From positions 134,001 through 198,000 of the forward strand of contig QCOG01000002.1 in the NCBI GenBank assembly GCA_003213015.1: DNA of 64,000 bases, read 5' to 3'. This document shows, piece by piece, positions 19,257 to 30,039 of this stretch. The number at the start of each line of letters is the position of its first letter. Within the stretch, counting starts at the first letter, position 1. A program made the translations under genes and the position numbers. The stretch comes from Pelagibacteraceae bacterium AG-430-F16 (GTDB taxonomy: Bacteria > Pseudomonadota > Alphaproteobacteria > Pelagibacterales > Pelagibacteraceae). The notes under the pieces were generated by a model. The model saw nothing but the letters and a program-made list of their open reading frames with translations, made no database searches and was not told the origin of the DNA.

Positions 19257-20254
19257 TAATCTTTGTTTTGATCAGAATAAGCTTTTACTATTTTTGAAAC
19301 CAGTGGGTGTCTTACAACGTCAGAGTGGTCAAAATCTACAACTGAAATCTCGTTAAGATGTCCAAGAAGCTTTTTTGATTTATTTAATCCTGACAGAGAT
19401 TTATTTGGTAGGTCAATTTGTGAGGGATCTCCATTAATAACAATTTTAGAATTTTCACCAATCCTAGTTAAAAACATTTTGATTTGTGTATCAGTTGCAT
19501 TTTGAGCCTCATCTAAAATTGCAAAAGAATTTTTTAATGTTCTTCCTCTCATAAATGCTAAAGGAGCAATTTCGATATCACCAATTTCAATTCTTTTTTG
19601 AATCTTTTCGAAATCTAACAGATCGTAAAGTGAGTCATATAAAGGTCTTAGATAAGGATCTACTTTTTCTCTCATATCTCCAGGTAAAAAACCTAACCTT
19701 TCACCCGCCTCCACCGCTGGTCTTGATAAAATTATTCTTTCAATCTTTTTATCCAATAACATTGTTAGAGCTACAGCAACAGCCAAAAAAGTTTTCCCTG
19801 TTCCTGCAGGACCACAAGAAATAATAATATCGCTTTCTCTTAAAGCTCTTACATAATTTTTTTGTTTCTCTGATCTTGGAATAACAGACTTTTTGGGTGT
19901 TTTTATTATGTATTCAATTTTTTTATTTGATTTTTCATTTATCATAAATTTATTTATTGAGGAAACTATATCTTTTTTTTCAATCGATCCATTTAAAATT
20001 AGCAAATCTGTTAGAAAAATTATAGCATTTTTAACTAATTCATTTTTTGTACTAGAGCTTTTGACCAATATAGAGTTTCCTCTTGAATAAATTTTTGTCT
20101 CTGTAATTTTTTCTAACTCTTTTAAATTGTTGTTAAATTCACCCACTACACCCATTAAAATTTCATTATTGTTAAATATGATACTCAAGGTGTCATTATC
20201 AGAATAAACAAATTTGAGATCTTTATTTAATTTATTTAATAAAGGATTGTTCAA
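19256..20254 (-). CDS. phoH: PhoH-like ATPase (YbeZ)
   Basis: A 332-residue protein with a small N-terminal domain and a PhoH ATPase core: Walker A GPAGTGKTFLAV, RPAVEAGERLGFLPGD, and the Walker B-like NSFAILDEAQNA. YbeZ partners YbeY in ribosome maturation, matching its place just before ybeY. The name refers to family, not to proven phosphate regulation. Confidence 0.92.
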   Translation of the reverse strand: MNNPLLNKLNKDLKFVYSDNDTLSIIFNNNEILMGVVGEFNNNLKELEKITETKIYSRGNSILVKSSSTKNELVKNAIIFLTDLLILNGSIEKKDIVSSINKFMINEKSNKKIEYIIKTPKKSVIPRSEKQKNYVRALRESDIIISCGPAGTGKTFLAVAVALTMLLDKKIERIILSRPAVEAGERLGFLPGDMREKVDPYLRPLYDSLYDLLDFEKIQKRIEIGDIEIAPLAFMRGRTLKNSFAILDEAQNATDTQIKMFLTRIGENSKIVINGDPSQIDLPNKSLSGLNKSKKLLGHLNEISVVDFDHSDVVRHPLVSKIVKAYSDQNKD

Positions 20255-20256
20255 GA

Positions 20257-21591
20257 TTAAGCAGCCTTCATATCTGAATTAGGATCTATTTTTCCGAATA
20301 AATTGTTTTGATTTACTTTATCAATCTTTATTTTTACAGTTTGCCCTATAAGCGTATCATTTCCATCAAATATCACTCCATTGAGATACTTATTTCTTCC
20401 AAAATACATCTGATTTTTTTTCATTCTATTTTCAACAAGTACATCAATTTTTTTTCCTAAAAAAGACTCATTGTGCTCTAATTGATATTTGAAAAGAATT
20501 TTTTGAACTTTTATAAGTCTATCTTTTGCAACTTCATGGTCAATTAGATCTAAATTAGACGCAGGAGTTCCTGGTCTTGGACTAAATATAAACGAATAAG
20601 AATTGATAAATTTAATTTCATTTAAAAAATTTAATGTATCGTTAAAATCTTTCTCAGTTTCCCCTGGATGCCCAATGATAAAATCACTTGAAAATTTAAT
20701 TGTTGAACTTATTTTTTTTAGTTTTTCATGGATCTCAAAATATTTTTCAACTTTGTGGCCTCTGTTCATTAATTTTAAAACTTTGTCTGAACCACTTTGA
20801 ATTGGTAAATGAACAAATGGTTGTAATTTTTTAGATTTTGAATAACACTCAATTAAATCATCAGTCATGTCCCTTGGATGAGACGTTGTATACCTAATTC
20901 TCTTAATTTCTGTAAATTTTTCTAACTCATTTATTAAATCTGATAATCTATATACTTTTGATTTACCCTCGAATGAATATGCATTTACATTTTGTCCAAG
21001 TAAAATTATCTCTTTTGCACCACTTTCAACCAAATCTTGAGCCTCTAAAATAATTTTTTCAAAAGACCTTGAATATTCAGGGCCACGTGTATAGGGAACT
21101 ACACAAAAACTACAAAACTTATCACATCCTTCTTGGATTGTGAGAAATGATGATACTTTACTAGACGTATTCTTAATCCTATCTAAATAATCAAATTTAT
21201 CTTCAGTTTCAAATTCCGTAAGTTCTTTACGATCCATTTTATAATTTGAAATTAAAGAATTTATTTGATGATAAGATTGAGGCCCTACAACTATATCAAT
21301 ATAAGGTTCTCTTTTTAACATTTCTTCATTTTCTGCTTGAGCGACGCATCCTGCAACAACGAGTATTGGTTTTTTCTTATTCCTAAAAATTTTTTTGACC
21401 CTACCTACTTCATGATAAACTTTTTCTTTTGCTTTATCTCTTATATGACATGTATTAATAAGATAACAATCTGCATCAGATTGATCAGATGTTTTAGAAA
21501 AACCAATTTTTTTTACAGTATCAAAAATTCTATTGGAGTCATATTCATTCATCTGGCATCCAAAAGTTTTAATGAATATTTTATTTGCCAT
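20257..21591 (-). CDS. miaB: tRNA-i6A37 methylthiotransferase MiaB
   Basis: A 444-residue radical-SAM enzyme that adds the methylthio group to i6A37 of tRNA. The N-terminal UPF0004 domain begins KTFGCQMNEYDSN and has the three cluster cysteines. The radical SAM motif CDKFCSFC follows, then a TRAM domain at the end (QTVKIKIDKVNQNNLFGKI). It sits between fur and phoH in the minus-strand group, with 2 bases to phoH. Confidence 0.95.
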   Translation of the reverse strand: MANKIFIKTFGCQMNEYDSNRIFDTVKKIGFSKTSDQSDADCYLINTCHIRDKAKEKVYHEVGRVKKIFRNKKKPILVVAGCVAQAENEEMLKREPYIDIVVGPQSYHQINSLISNYKMDRKELTEFETEDKFDYLDRIKNTSSKVSSFLTIQEGCDKFCSFCVVPYTRGPEYSRSFEKIILEAQDLVESGAKEIILLGQNVNAYSFEGKSKVYRLSDLINELEKFTEIKRIRYTTSHPRDMTDDLIECYSKSKKLQPFVHLPIQSGSDKVLKLMNRGHKVEKYFEIHEKLKKISSTIKFSSDFIIGHPGETEKDFNDTLNFLNEIKFINSYSFIFSPRPGTPASNLDLIDHEVAKDRLIKVQKILFKYQLEHNESFLGKKIDVLVENRMKKNQMYFGRNKYLNGVIFDGNDTLIGQTVKIKIDKVNQNNLFGKIDPNSDMKAA

Positions 21592-21599
21592 TAATGTAA

Positions 21600-22016
21600 T
21601 TATTTTTTAACACAATAAAGTTCGAGCTTGGAGTCTACTAGTTTATAACCATGTTTTTCAGCTATTCTTTTTTGAATTTTTTCGATTTCTTCATCTGTGA
21701 ATTCTATTATATTTCCAGATTTAATATCTATTAAATGATTGTGGTCATCGTTTAATTCATATCTGGCTTTTCCATCTTTAAAATCGTGCTTCATTAAAAT
21801 ACCAGACTCTTCAAAAAGTTTTACGGTTCTATAAACAGTTGCGATACTAATTTTAGGATCTATATTTGAAACTCTTTTGTAAAGTTCATCTACATCAGGG
21901 TGATCAGCCTCTCCATATGTCCTTTTTGACTCAGATATTACTCTTGCAATTGTCCTTCTTTGATCAGTAAGTTTAACACCATTTGCAATGCATTTTTTTT
22001 CAATTGAATCTGTCAT
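21600..22016 (-). CDS. fur: Fur-family transcriptional regulator
   Basis: A 138-residue metalloregulator distinct from Irr in this window. The winged helix includes LTDQRRTIARVI and the recognition helix ISIATVYRTVK. The metal region reads YELNDDHNHLIDIKSGNIIEF, the usual Fur regulatory site. No CxxC structural zinc motif is present; the only cysteines are Cys9 and one near the C-terminus. In alphaproteobacteria this group is called Fur or Mur, depending on whether iron or manganese is sensed; that cannot be told here. Confidence 0.85.
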   Translation of the reverse strand: MTDSIEKKCIANGVKLTDQRRTIARVISESKRTYGEADHPDVDELYKRVSNIDPKISIATVYRTVKLFEESGILMKHDFKDGKARYELNDDHNHLIDIKSGNIIEFTDEEIEKIQKRIAEKHGYKLVDSKLELYCVKK

Positions 22017-22024
22017 AATATATT

Positions 22025-22417
22025 TTAACTCAAATAAAGTGGTTTAATCAAATTTTTTATCAATTTTTTTTGCCTAAATAATTGTAAAATTTTCTTATAA
22101 TCTCCATCAACTTTATCTTTATTGTTAAAACCATAGTAATTAAAACCATAAACAAGCTGTAAAGCCTTAATAATTGCCATTGAAGTTCTTATACTTGTGT
22201 ATTTGCCAGGGCCTTGATTGATGAAAACATTTTTTATCTTTTTGAAGGAGCATTGTTTTTTTGTTAAAAAATTCATTAATAAAACAGAAAATTTATCAAA
22301 ATTTTTTCTACAGTTTTCGTACTCATTAGTATAAGTTTTGTCTTTAGAAATGAGTTTAAATAAAATTTTATCACTCGCTGCATCCACAATTAAATCTACG
22401 ATTTTGTTTTTACTCAT
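22025..22417 (-). CDS. tsaB: Short TsaB-like protein (t6A modification)
   Basis: A 130-residue protein. KIVDLIVDAASDKI resembles the first strand of the TsaB (YeaZ) ASKHA fold, and NQGPGKYTSIRTSMAIIKAL is the diagnostic TsaB segment. The end, KPLYLS, matches the usual family C-terminus. TsaB proteins usually exceed 200 residues, so the middle of the second domain appears deleted. TsaB is a non-catalytic partner of TsaD in making t6A37 on tRNA. It begins the minus-strand group leading to fur and miaB; its 5' end overlaps the divergent deacetylase gene. Confidence 0.75.
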   Translation of the reverse strand: MSKNKIVDLIVDAASDKILFKLISKDKTYTNEYENCRKNFDKFSVLLMNFLTKKQCSFKKIKNVFINQGPGKYTSIRTSMAIIKALQLVYGFNYYGFNNKDKVDGDYKKILQLFRQKKLIKNLIKPLYLS

Positions 22418-23420
22418 TTTTTTTCACTCAAATATATCATCAGAAGAAATGACACAATACAATCCAGATGACCAAGGAGTTCTCTCAATAATGTATCATA
22501 GATTTGAAGAAAATAAATACCCATCAACAAATATCAGAATGAATATTTTTTTAGAGCAGATTGCTGCCATTAAAAATAATGGGTTTGAGTTTTATAATCC
22601 AAAATTATTTAGTGAAGAATTTGATAAACCTAAATATAACAAGAAGATACTTCTAACTATCGACGACGCATTTTTATCTTTCTATGAAAATGCATGGCCA
22701 ATTTTAAAAAAAAATGAAATACCTTTTATTCTTTTTGTTTCTACAGAACCAATTGGAAAAAGGGGGTATATGACCTGGGAACAAATTAAAGAAATTGAGA
22801 AAGAAAATTTTGCTTTTATAGGTAATCATTCACATACTCACGAATATCTAATAAATTTTTCATTTTCTGATTTTAAAGATGATATTAATAAATCAATTGA
22901 AATATTTAATACAAATTTAGGATATAACCCAATCTTTTTTTCATATCCTTTTGGTGAATATTCTTTACAACAAAAAGATTTTATTAAAAAAAAATTTGAA
23001 TATGCTTTTGGACAACACTCAGGAGTAATAGACAGCACAAAAGATAAATATGAATTACCAAGATTTCCTATTAATGAAAATTATGGAAAAATGGAAAGAT
23101 TCAGCTCCATTATCAAATACTTGCCATTGCAGTATAAAAATTTTAAACCTGAGGATAAGTACGTGCTAGTAAAAAATAATCCTCCAACGGTTGAAATTGA
23201 ATTTTTTGATAATCAAAAAAACATAAAGAATATAAATTGTTTTTCTAATGAAGGTGATAATTGGGGTAATCCTAATATTTCAGTTAATGAAAATAATGTT
23301 ATGAAAATTTCTTTTAGAGAAAAATTTACTTTTAGGAGGGGAAGATTGAATTGTTCTTTAAATGAAAATGGTAAATGGAAGTGGTTTGGTCACCAATTTA
23401 CTGTTCAAATTCCTAAATAA
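22350..23420 (+). CDS. Exported polysaccharide deacetylase-like protein
   Basis: A 356-residue protein if started at ATG 22350. The first 35 residues hold a hydrophobic run (STILFLLIFFHSN) that looks like a signal peptide. The NodB-type deacetylase core follows: MYHRF, LLTIDDAF (the TFDDG-like motif with its two metal-pocket Asp), and GNHSHTHEYL with the metal His pair. The last 100 residues form a further beta-rich region. The likely substrate is a surface or cell-wall polysaccharide. An alternative start at 22449 would remove the signal peptide. The 5' end is antisense to tsaB for 68 bases, and the 3' end overlaps the convergent Bax-like gene by 8. Confidence 0.8.
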   Translation: MSLNKILSLAASTIKSTILFLLIFFHSNISSEEMTQYNPDDQGVLSIMYHRFEENKYPSTNIRMNIFLEQIAAIKNNGFEFYNPKLFSEEFDKPKYNKKILLTIDDAFLSFYENAWPILKKNEIPFILFVSTEPIGKRGYMTWEQIKEIEKENFAFIGNHSHTHEYLINFSFSDFKDDINKSIEIFNTNLGYNPIFFSYPFGEYSLQQKDFIKKKFEYAFGQHSGVIDSTKDKYELPRFPINENYGKMERFSSIIKYLPLQYKNFKPEDKYVLVKNNPPTVEIEFFDNQKNIKNINCFSNEGDNWGNPNISVNENNVMKISFREKFTFRRGRLNCSLNENGKWKWFGHQFTVQIPK

Positions 23421-24582
23421 TATTTTTATATTTGACGCTAAGAGGTAGTAGTTTAACTTCATCAAAATCTTTTAATTGATTTTGTTGGATGATTTGTTTT
23501 AATACCTTCGTATATTCGGTTCCTGTTTGTGCATAATTATCTAAGTATTCCGCTAGTTTCAAACTATCTAATTTTTTGTTATCGTCTCTTAACTGCGCCC
23601 TTATAAATCTAAATTTTTTATAACTTGAATGTGTATTTAAATTTCTTTGGTAAGCTCTGACTGATGCTTTAAGCACATTAAACTTCATCACTTTGTAAGT
23701 TGCGTTTGTGTCAGCTCCGGCTGGTTTAATACCTTCTCCTGACCAAGTCCATTGACCAAACAACGCATTACCCTCAATAGCAAATCTTGATGTTCCCCAA
23801 CCAGTCTCTTTAGCGGCTTGAGCAATTGCAAGAGATACAGGGATTATGTCCATTCTAACTTTTAAAGTTGCAAGATCTTTGTTGACAACTCCATATTGCT
23901 TAAATTTTTGATTTAACCACTTGATTTCATCTTTTGAATTTTTATTTTTATTTAAAATTGTAAACAGTTTTTTTCTATCAATAATAATCCTATTATTTTC
24001 CTCAAGAACTAGTGGCAAAATAATTTTTATAAACAAGTTTTTTCTTTTTCCTGAGTTTTCGATTGATTTCATTTCATTGGGTAGCAAAGAAAGTCTTATG
24101 GGTTTGACTTTTTTAGTACGTCTAACTTCAGATAAAGAGTAGTTGGTATCTTTAAACAATTGCTCAATTGTAGAAGCGCTTAATCGTACTGTGTCCTCTG
24201 GCAATTCATCAAATTTAAACACATCCTCAAGTATGTTTGATAAATCAAGACCCTCATCTAGCTTTTTTTTATCATCAATACTTTCTCCACTTAAAACTTT
24301 TTCAAAATCTGCTTTTGAATTATTTATTTTAGAGTCGTTATTACTTGCAATTTGATTATCGATATCGACTGACAATGGTATTATAAAAGAGAACATTACT
24401 ATTAAAAAAGAGGCTACTCCAGTAAGATATAACGACTTAAACTCATCAAATCTAAAATTTATACTCGAAAAAGGTTTTCTTTTTATTACAATACCTTGTT
24501 TTGATAAAATTCTTTTTAATTCTTTAAATTTTTTTAAATCAAAATTTTTCTTTGATAAACCTGAAAATAAATCTTTTTTCAT
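23413..24582 (-). CDS. Bax-like glucosaminidase-domain protein
   Basis: A 389-residue protein with one membrane helix near 52-72 after a basic N-terminal tail. The C-terminal half has a glucosaminidase (GH73-like) fold: SLAIAQAAKETGWGTSRFA carries the expected catalytic Glu, and GNALFGQWTW follows. This matches the Bax group, which resembles peptidoglycan N-acetylglucosaminidases. It would be anchored in the inner membrane, facing the periplasm. Its start overlaps the nfu stop by 4 bases. Confidence 0.8.
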   Translation of the reverse strand: MKKDLFSGLSKKNFDLKKFKELKRILSKQGIVIKRKPFSSINFRFDEFKSLYLTGVASFLIVMFSFIIPLSVDIDNQIASNNDSKINNSKADFEKVLSGESIDDKKKLDEGLDLSNILEDVFKFDELPEDTVRLSASTIEQLFKDTNYSLSEVRRTKKVKPIRLSLLPNEMKSIENSGKRKNLFIKIILPLVLEENNRIIIDRKKLFTILNKNKNSKDEIKWLNQKFKQYGVVNKDLATLKVRMDIIPVSLAIAQAAKETGWGTSRFAIEGNALFGQWTWSGEGIKPAGADTNATYKVMKFNVLKASVRAYQRNLNTHSSYKKFRFIRAQLRDDNKKLDSLKLAEYLDNYAQTGTEYTKVLKQIIQQNQLKDFDEVKLLPLSVKYKNII

Positions 24583-25118
24583 ATTGCCTCAACTTCCTTA
24601 ACCTCAGGAACGTAATGGCATAAGAGATTTTGAACACCTTTTTTAAGAGTTAGTGTAGAGCTTGGACAACCAGAACAACTTCCTTGTAACTCCACTATAA
24701 CTTTCCCATCTTTAAAATCTTTAAATTTTATATCACCTCCATCTCTGGCAACTGCAGGCCTGACCTTGGTTTCAAGTATTTTGATAATTGTATTTTTTAC
24801 ACTGGATAGTTCCTCTGAATTTTCAGATTTTTTTTCTGAAATTATACATTCGTTACCTTGGTCGTAAAAATCATTGATGTACGAAATTATTATGTGTTTA
24901 AGATCTTCCCATTTAGAATTTGCGTCTTTATTAACTGATAAATAATCATCAGATAAGAAAATTCCAGTTACTCCAGTTATTGATAAAATATTTTTAATAA
25001 GGCTGACAGACGTCTCACTTTTATCTTTGAATTCAACAGGTCCTACTAATGAAGCCTTCTTCTGTGTGACAAATTTTAAAGAATTAGGATTTGGAGTTTG
25101 TTGTGTCTGTATAAACAT
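24579..25118 (-). CDS. NifU-like Fe-S scaffold/carrier protein (NFU1 type)
   Basis: A 179-residue protein. The N-terminal Nfu_N domain begins MFIQTQQTPNPNSLKF, and the C-terminal NifU domain has the cluster-binding CxxC in GSCSGCPSSTLTLK. NFU proteins pass Fe-S clusters to client enzymes; clients in this window would include MiaB and Nth. This two-domain form, as in mitochondria, is typical of alphaproteobacteria. It lies between trpS and the Bax-like gene, in the same direction. Confidence 0.92.
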   Translation of the reverse strand: MFIQTQQTPNPNSLKFVTQKKASLVGPVEFKDKSETSVSLIKNILSITGVTGIFLSDDYLSVNKDANSKWEDLKHIIISYINDFYDQGNECIISEKKSENSEELSSVKNTIIKILETKVRPAVARDGGDIKFKDFKDGKVIVELQGSCSGCPSSTLTLKKGVQNLLCHYVPEVKEVEAI

Positions 25119-25163
25119 TAAATTAATATAGTAATTGAAGTCGTTTTTTAAAGTAAAATATTT

Positions 25164-26168
25164 TTAAAAGCCAATAATTTCTTTAATTTTTTTTACTTTT
25201 TCTGAAGCAATTGCCTCGGCTTTTTCACTTCCATCTTTTAAAACTTGAAGAATATGACCCTTATCGGATTTTAATTTTGATATCTCTTTTGAAATAGGTG
25301 AAATATGTTCTATCACAACCTCTGATAGTTTTTCTTTAAAATTTGAAAAATTTTTTCCCTGAAACCTATTTATTGTGTCTGAAATTTTTTGGGATTTTAA
25401 ACTTGAGTATATACCAATCAAATTTTGTATTTCAGGTCTTTTGTTCAAATCTTTTTCATTTGCAGGGAATGATTTCGTATCAGTTTTTGCTTTTTTAATT
25501 TTATTATGGATTTGATCTTCTGTGTCAGTAAGATTTATACGACTAGCATCAGATGGGTCTGATTTGCTCATTTTATTTTTTGCATCTTTAAGACTCATTA
25601 TACGAGAGAATTTTTCCTGTATCAGGGGATCTGGTATTTTAAAAAAATCTTGCACTTTAAAATCTGTATTGAATTTTTGGGCAATATCTCTTGTGAGTTC
25701 TAAATGTTGTTTTTGATCTTCTCCAACAGGAACATGAGTTGCATCGTACAAAAGAATATCAGCTGCCATTAAAATTGGATAAATATACAATCCCACACTT
25801 GCTTTCTCTTTATCTTTGCCTGCTTTTTCTTTGAACTGGGTCATCCTATTTAACCAACCCATTCTTGCAATACAACTCAGTATCCATGTTCCCTCTGAAT
25901 GAGCAGGTACCATAGATTGATTAAAAATTATACTTTTGCTTGGATCAATTCCGCTTGCTAAAAAAACTGCTGTCGTCTCAAGGATATTCTCTTTTAATTT
26001 TTGAGGGTCTTGTTTTGTAGTGATTGCATGTAAATCGACAACACAATAAATACATTTAGAGTCATTTTCAGATTGTAGTTTTACAAAATTTTTAATTGCA
26101 CCAATATAATTTCCTAAATGAAGATTGCCTGTAGGTTGAACTCCCGAAAATATATTTTTTTGCGACAT
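25164..26168 (-). CDS. trpS: Tryptophanyl-tRNA synthetase
   Basis: A 334-residue class I synthetase, the usual size. The HIGH-type motif appears in [13 protein letters not shown] and the KMSKS loop in [15 protein letters not shown]. The segment [15 protein letters not shown] is typical of bacterial TrpS. It starts 1 base after murJ stops, so both are on one transcript, a common pair in alphaproteobacteria. Confidence 0.96.
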   Translation of the reverse strand: MSQKNIFSGVQPTGNLHLGNYIGAIKNFVKLQSENDSKCIYCVVDLHAITTKQDPQKLKENILETTAVFLASGIDPSKSIIFNQSMVPAHSEGTWILSCIARMGWLNRMTQFKEKAGKDKEKASVGLYIYPILMAADILLYDATHVPVGEDQKQHLELTRDIAQKFNTDFKVQDFFKIPDPLIQEKFSRIMSLKDAKNKMSKSDPSDASRINLTDTEDQIHNKIKKAKTDTKSFPANEKDLNKRPEIQNLIGIYSSLKSQKISDTINRFQGKNFSNFKEKLSEVVIEHISPISKEISKLKSDKGHILQVLKDGSEKAEAIASEKVKKIKEIIGF

Positions 26169-26169
26169 T

Positions 26170-27699
26170 CTAATATCTTATTTTAATATCGCCTAATTTG
26201 AAAGCTTTAGTAATTAAGGATATTGCAAAATAAATAATCGCTGAAGAAATTACTAATAAAAGAAGATAAAAAACTTTAAAATTACTATTGTATTCTAATT
26301 GAATACTGAAAAAATTAATTGAACTAAAAAGGAATAAAGCCATTAATAAAACTGAAAAACTTATTTTGAAAAATTGAAATATCAAATTTAAACTTACCTT
26401 AAAAAATTTTTTATGATTTAAATAATAATATAATAATAAAGCATTAATCCAGGATGAAATAGATGTTGCAATCGGAATTATTATAAAGCCAAAATCCCTA
26501 AAGTAATAAATACTAACTGAAGCGTTAATGATGACTGATATTAACGAAAAATAAAACGGTATCTTGGTATTATCTCTTGCAAAAACAAAATTTGACAGAA
26601 TTTTGATAAGTGAAAATGCAGGTAAGCCTAAGGCGAAGTAAAATAATGCCTTTGCAGAATTTTCAACACCTTCTTGCTTAAAAGATCCATATCCAAACAA
26701 GGATGAAACAATTTCTTCCGAGGCAATTAATAGACCTGCCATCGCAGGAAGACTTAAAAAAAGTGAAAGTTCCAATGACTTATTTTGTATTAAATCAATA
26801 TCTTTCAATTTTTTTTTGGCAATATAGGAAGATAGTTTTGGAAGAATAACAGTTCCTATTGCTATACCTGCAATGGCAAGATTAATTTGATAAATTCGGT
26901 CAGCATAATATAAATATGATACAGCTCCAGATTGAAAAGAAGCAATGATAGTTCCAATTAAAATATTAATTTGAGTTACTCCTGAAGAAAAAATACTTGG
27001 CAAAAGTTTTTTAAAAAAACTTTTTGTTTTATTATCGATATTTAAATTAACTTTAAACTGGGGCTTATAAATTTTTTTCAATACTAAAATAAGGAAGATC
27101 ATTTGAATGAATCCAGCTATTGAGACGCCATAGGACATATAAATCACAAGATGATCATCAAGGTATTTGGCGCATAATAATATAATTATTAAAACTATAT
27201 TTAATATTATTGGTGCGGCTGAAGCAGCTGCAAACTTATTATGTGAGTTTAAAATTGCTGAAAAAAAAGACGCTAAACTTATGAACAATATAAAAGGAAA
27301 TGTAATTCTTGTTAATTCAGTTGCTAAGGTAAACTTTTCGGGATCTGATTTAAAACCTGGAGCGATAAATGAAACAAATAAAGGCATAAATAATTCAACA
27401 AGAATTACAAGTCCAAAAAGTGAAAAGGTTAATAAACTCAAAACTTTGTTTGCAAAGTTTTGAGAATTCTTTTTAGATTTTGTTAACTCTTTTGCATAAC
27501 TTGGTACAAAAGCCGCATTAAAGGAGCCTTCCCCAAAAACTCTTCTAAATGTATTTGGAATTCTAAATGCAACAAAAAAAGCATCAGCAATTGGTCCAGA
27601 TCCAAGAAATATTGCAATGAGAATGTCTCTAAAGTATCCAGATATTCTGCTAATTAGAGTATAAAAACTAAAAGTGCCAGTTGACTTAATTATGTTCAT
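26170..27699 (-). CDS. murJ: Lipid II flippase MurJ
   Basis: A 509-residue polytopic membrane protein of the MviN/MurJ family. The family's opening is clear: [35 protein letters not shown], followed by [16 protein letters not shown] with the functionally important Arg residues. About 13-14 hydrophobic helices follow. It flips lipid II across the inner membrane for peptidoglycan synthesis. It diverges from maeB with 50 bases between the two starts. Confidence 0.95.
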   Translation of the reverse strand: MNIIKSTGTFSFYTLISRISGYFRDILIAIFLGSGPIADAFFVAFRIPNTFRRVFGEGSFNAAFVPSYAKELTKSKKNSQNFANKVLSLLTFSLFGLVILVELFMPLFVSFIAPGFKSDPEKFTLATELTRITFPFILFISLASFFSAILNSHNKFAAASAAPIILNIVLIIILLCAKYLDDHLVIYMSYGVSIAGFIQMIFLILVLKKIYKPQFKVNLNIDNKTKSFFKKLLPSIFSSGVTQINILIGTIIASFQSGAVSYLYYADRIYQINLAIAGIAIGTVILPKLSSYIAKKKLKDIDLIQNKSLELSLFLSLPAMAGLLIASEEIVSSLFGYGSFKQEGVENSAKALFYFALGLPAFSLIKILSNFVFARDNTKIPFYFSLISVIINASVSIYYFRDFGFIIIPIATSISSWINALLLYYYLNHKKFFKVSLNLIFQFFKISFSVLLMALFLFSSINFFSIQLEYNSNFKVFYLLLLVISSAIIYFAISLITKAFKLGDIKIRY

Positions 27700-27749
27700 A
27701 AATCATATTAGTCTTATTATTGGATCATTTGTATACATAAATAATCAAA

Positions 27750-30039
27750 ATGAAAAAAAATAAAATTGAACATTACTCGGATAAAGAAGCATTAGATTTT
27801 CATAATACTAATAAATCTGGCAAGATTGAGATTATTTCGTCTAAACCGATGACTTCAAAAAGAGACTTGGCTTTAGCATATTCACCTGGGGTTGCTGCTC
27901 CAGTAAAGGCGATTTCAAAAAAATCCTGACCTTGCATATGACTATACTACAAAAGGAAATCTTGTTGCTGTGATAAGTAATGGCTCAGCAATTTTAGGTC
28001 TAGGAAATTTAGGTGCGGTTGCCTCTAAGCCAGTTATGGAAGGAAAGGCAGTTTTATTTAAAAGATTTGCAGACATAGACTCTATTGATATCGAAATTGA
28101 TTCATCTGATACAAAGGAAATTATCAATTCAATAAAAAGTATTTCAAAAAGTTTTGGGGGAATTAATTTAGAAGACATAAAAGCACCCGAATGTTTCATA
28201 ATTGAAAATGAATTAAAAAAATTATTAGATATACCAGTATTTCATGATGACCAACATGGTACTGCAATAATTACAAGTGCAGCACTTATAAATGCATGCG
28301 ATATTGCAAAAAAAAATATTAAAGATATAAAAGTAGTCATTAATGGAGCAGGTGCATCTGCAATGGCTTGCGCAAATCTTTTTATAAATACTGGTGTGAA
28401 AGACAAAAATATCACAATGCTTGACTCAAAAGGTGTTATTCACTCTGAAAGAGATAATTTAAACGAATGGAAAAAGAAATTTGCTATTAAAACAAAAAAC
28501 AGAACTCTTAAAGATGCAGTTAATGGGGCAGATGTATTTTTAGGACTGTCTCAAGCTGGTGTCTTAAAAAAAGAAATGGTTAAAAAAATGTCTAAGAATC
28601 CAATTGTATTTGCTTGTGCAAACCCAGATCCTGAAATAACCCCTGAGGATGTTGAAGATGTGAGAGATGATGCCATTATAGCGACTGGAAGATCAGACTA
28701 TCCAAACCAAGTAAATAATCTGATTGGTTTTCCATATATTTTTAGAGGAGCGCTTGATGTAAGAGCTAAAACAATAAATGAGGAAATGAAAGTTGCAGCA
28801 GTTAAAGCTATTGCTTCTTTAGCAAGAGAAAGAGTTCCAGACGAGGTGGTTGCTGCAATGGGAGGAGATAGACCTCATTATGGAAGGGAATATATAATTC
28901 CATCAACTTTTGATCCAAGATTAATAAGTGTCATTCCAGTTGCTGTTGCAAAGGCAGCAATCAAAACAGGTGTTTCAAGGAAAAATATTTTGGATTTTGA
29001 CGTTTATTCTGAACAACTTAAAAACCGTTTAGATCCCTCGGTAGCAGTAATTCAGGGAATAAATTCTCAAATTAAGAAAAATCAAAAAAGAGTGGTCTTC
29101 GCAGATGGAGAAGATGAAAATAATTTGAAGGCAGCAATAGCATTTAAAAATAATGGACTCGGCGAGCCCATTTTAATTGCTAAAGAGGATATAGTTAAAA
29201 AAAAATTATTTGAGATTGGTTATGGAGAAAAACTCGATATTAAAATAATTAACTCGACTGATAAAAAATTAAGAGACAGATATGTAAAATTTCTATTTGA
29301 AAAGCTGCAAAGAAAGGAAGGCTTGTTAGAAAGGGACTGTGATAAATTGATAAGAAACGACAGAGTCATCTGGGGAGCTTGTATGGTCTCATGCGGTGAT
29401 GCGGATGCTATGGTTACAGGAAACACCAGGCGTTATTCTTCATCATTAGAAAAAATCACAAAGGTGGTGGATCCTAGACCTGGTGAAATAATGTTCGGTC
29501 TCAACATGATAATCAATAGGGGAAAAACAATATTCGTTTGCGATACTTCTGTAATTGAGTATCCAGATGCTAATCAGTTAGCAGAAATGGCAATTTCAAC
29601 AGCAAGAGTTGTAAGATTATTTGGTTTTGATCCTAAAGTCGCCTTTTTATCCCATTCAACTTTTGGTCAGCCTGCAACAGACAGAACAAAGCGAATAAGT
29701 GATGCAGTGCAAATGTTAAAAGAAAAAAAAGTGGATTTTAAATTTGATGGCGAAATGCAACCCGATGTCGCTTTAGAGGAGACTTATAAAGAATTATACC
29801 CTTTTTCAGAAATAGTTGGTAATGCAAATGTTTTAATAATGCCTAGCCAACACAGTGCTGCAATATCGTTTAAAACAATGAAATCAATGAGTAGAGCAAA
29901 GGTAATTGGTCCGCTTCTTATAGGATTAGGGCAGGCAATCGAGATAGCTCCACTTAGAAGTTCAACATCAGAAATTTTAAATTTAGCATCTGTTGCTGCA
30001 TACTCAGCTGGTGTTATTGACTACAATAAAAAAAATTAA
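27750..30039 (+). CDS. maeB: NADP-malic enzyme/phosphotransacetylase fusion, frame broken
   Basis: The gene starts at ATG 27750 with KKNKIEHYSDKEALDFHN and LALAYSPGVAAPVKAISK, then hits a TGA at 27927. The frame continues one base over, from GNLVAVISNGSAILGLGNLG to the end. Removing one A from the A7 run at 27917-27923 restores an uninterrupted protein of about 762 residues, the usual MaeB length. The N-terminal half is the malic enzyme (malate to pyruvate and CO2, NAD(P)-linked). The C-terminal half (from about residue 430) is a phosphotransacetylase-like domain, thought to regulate rather than catalyse. It may be a sequencing error, a real mutation, or a slippage site. Confidence 0.9.
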
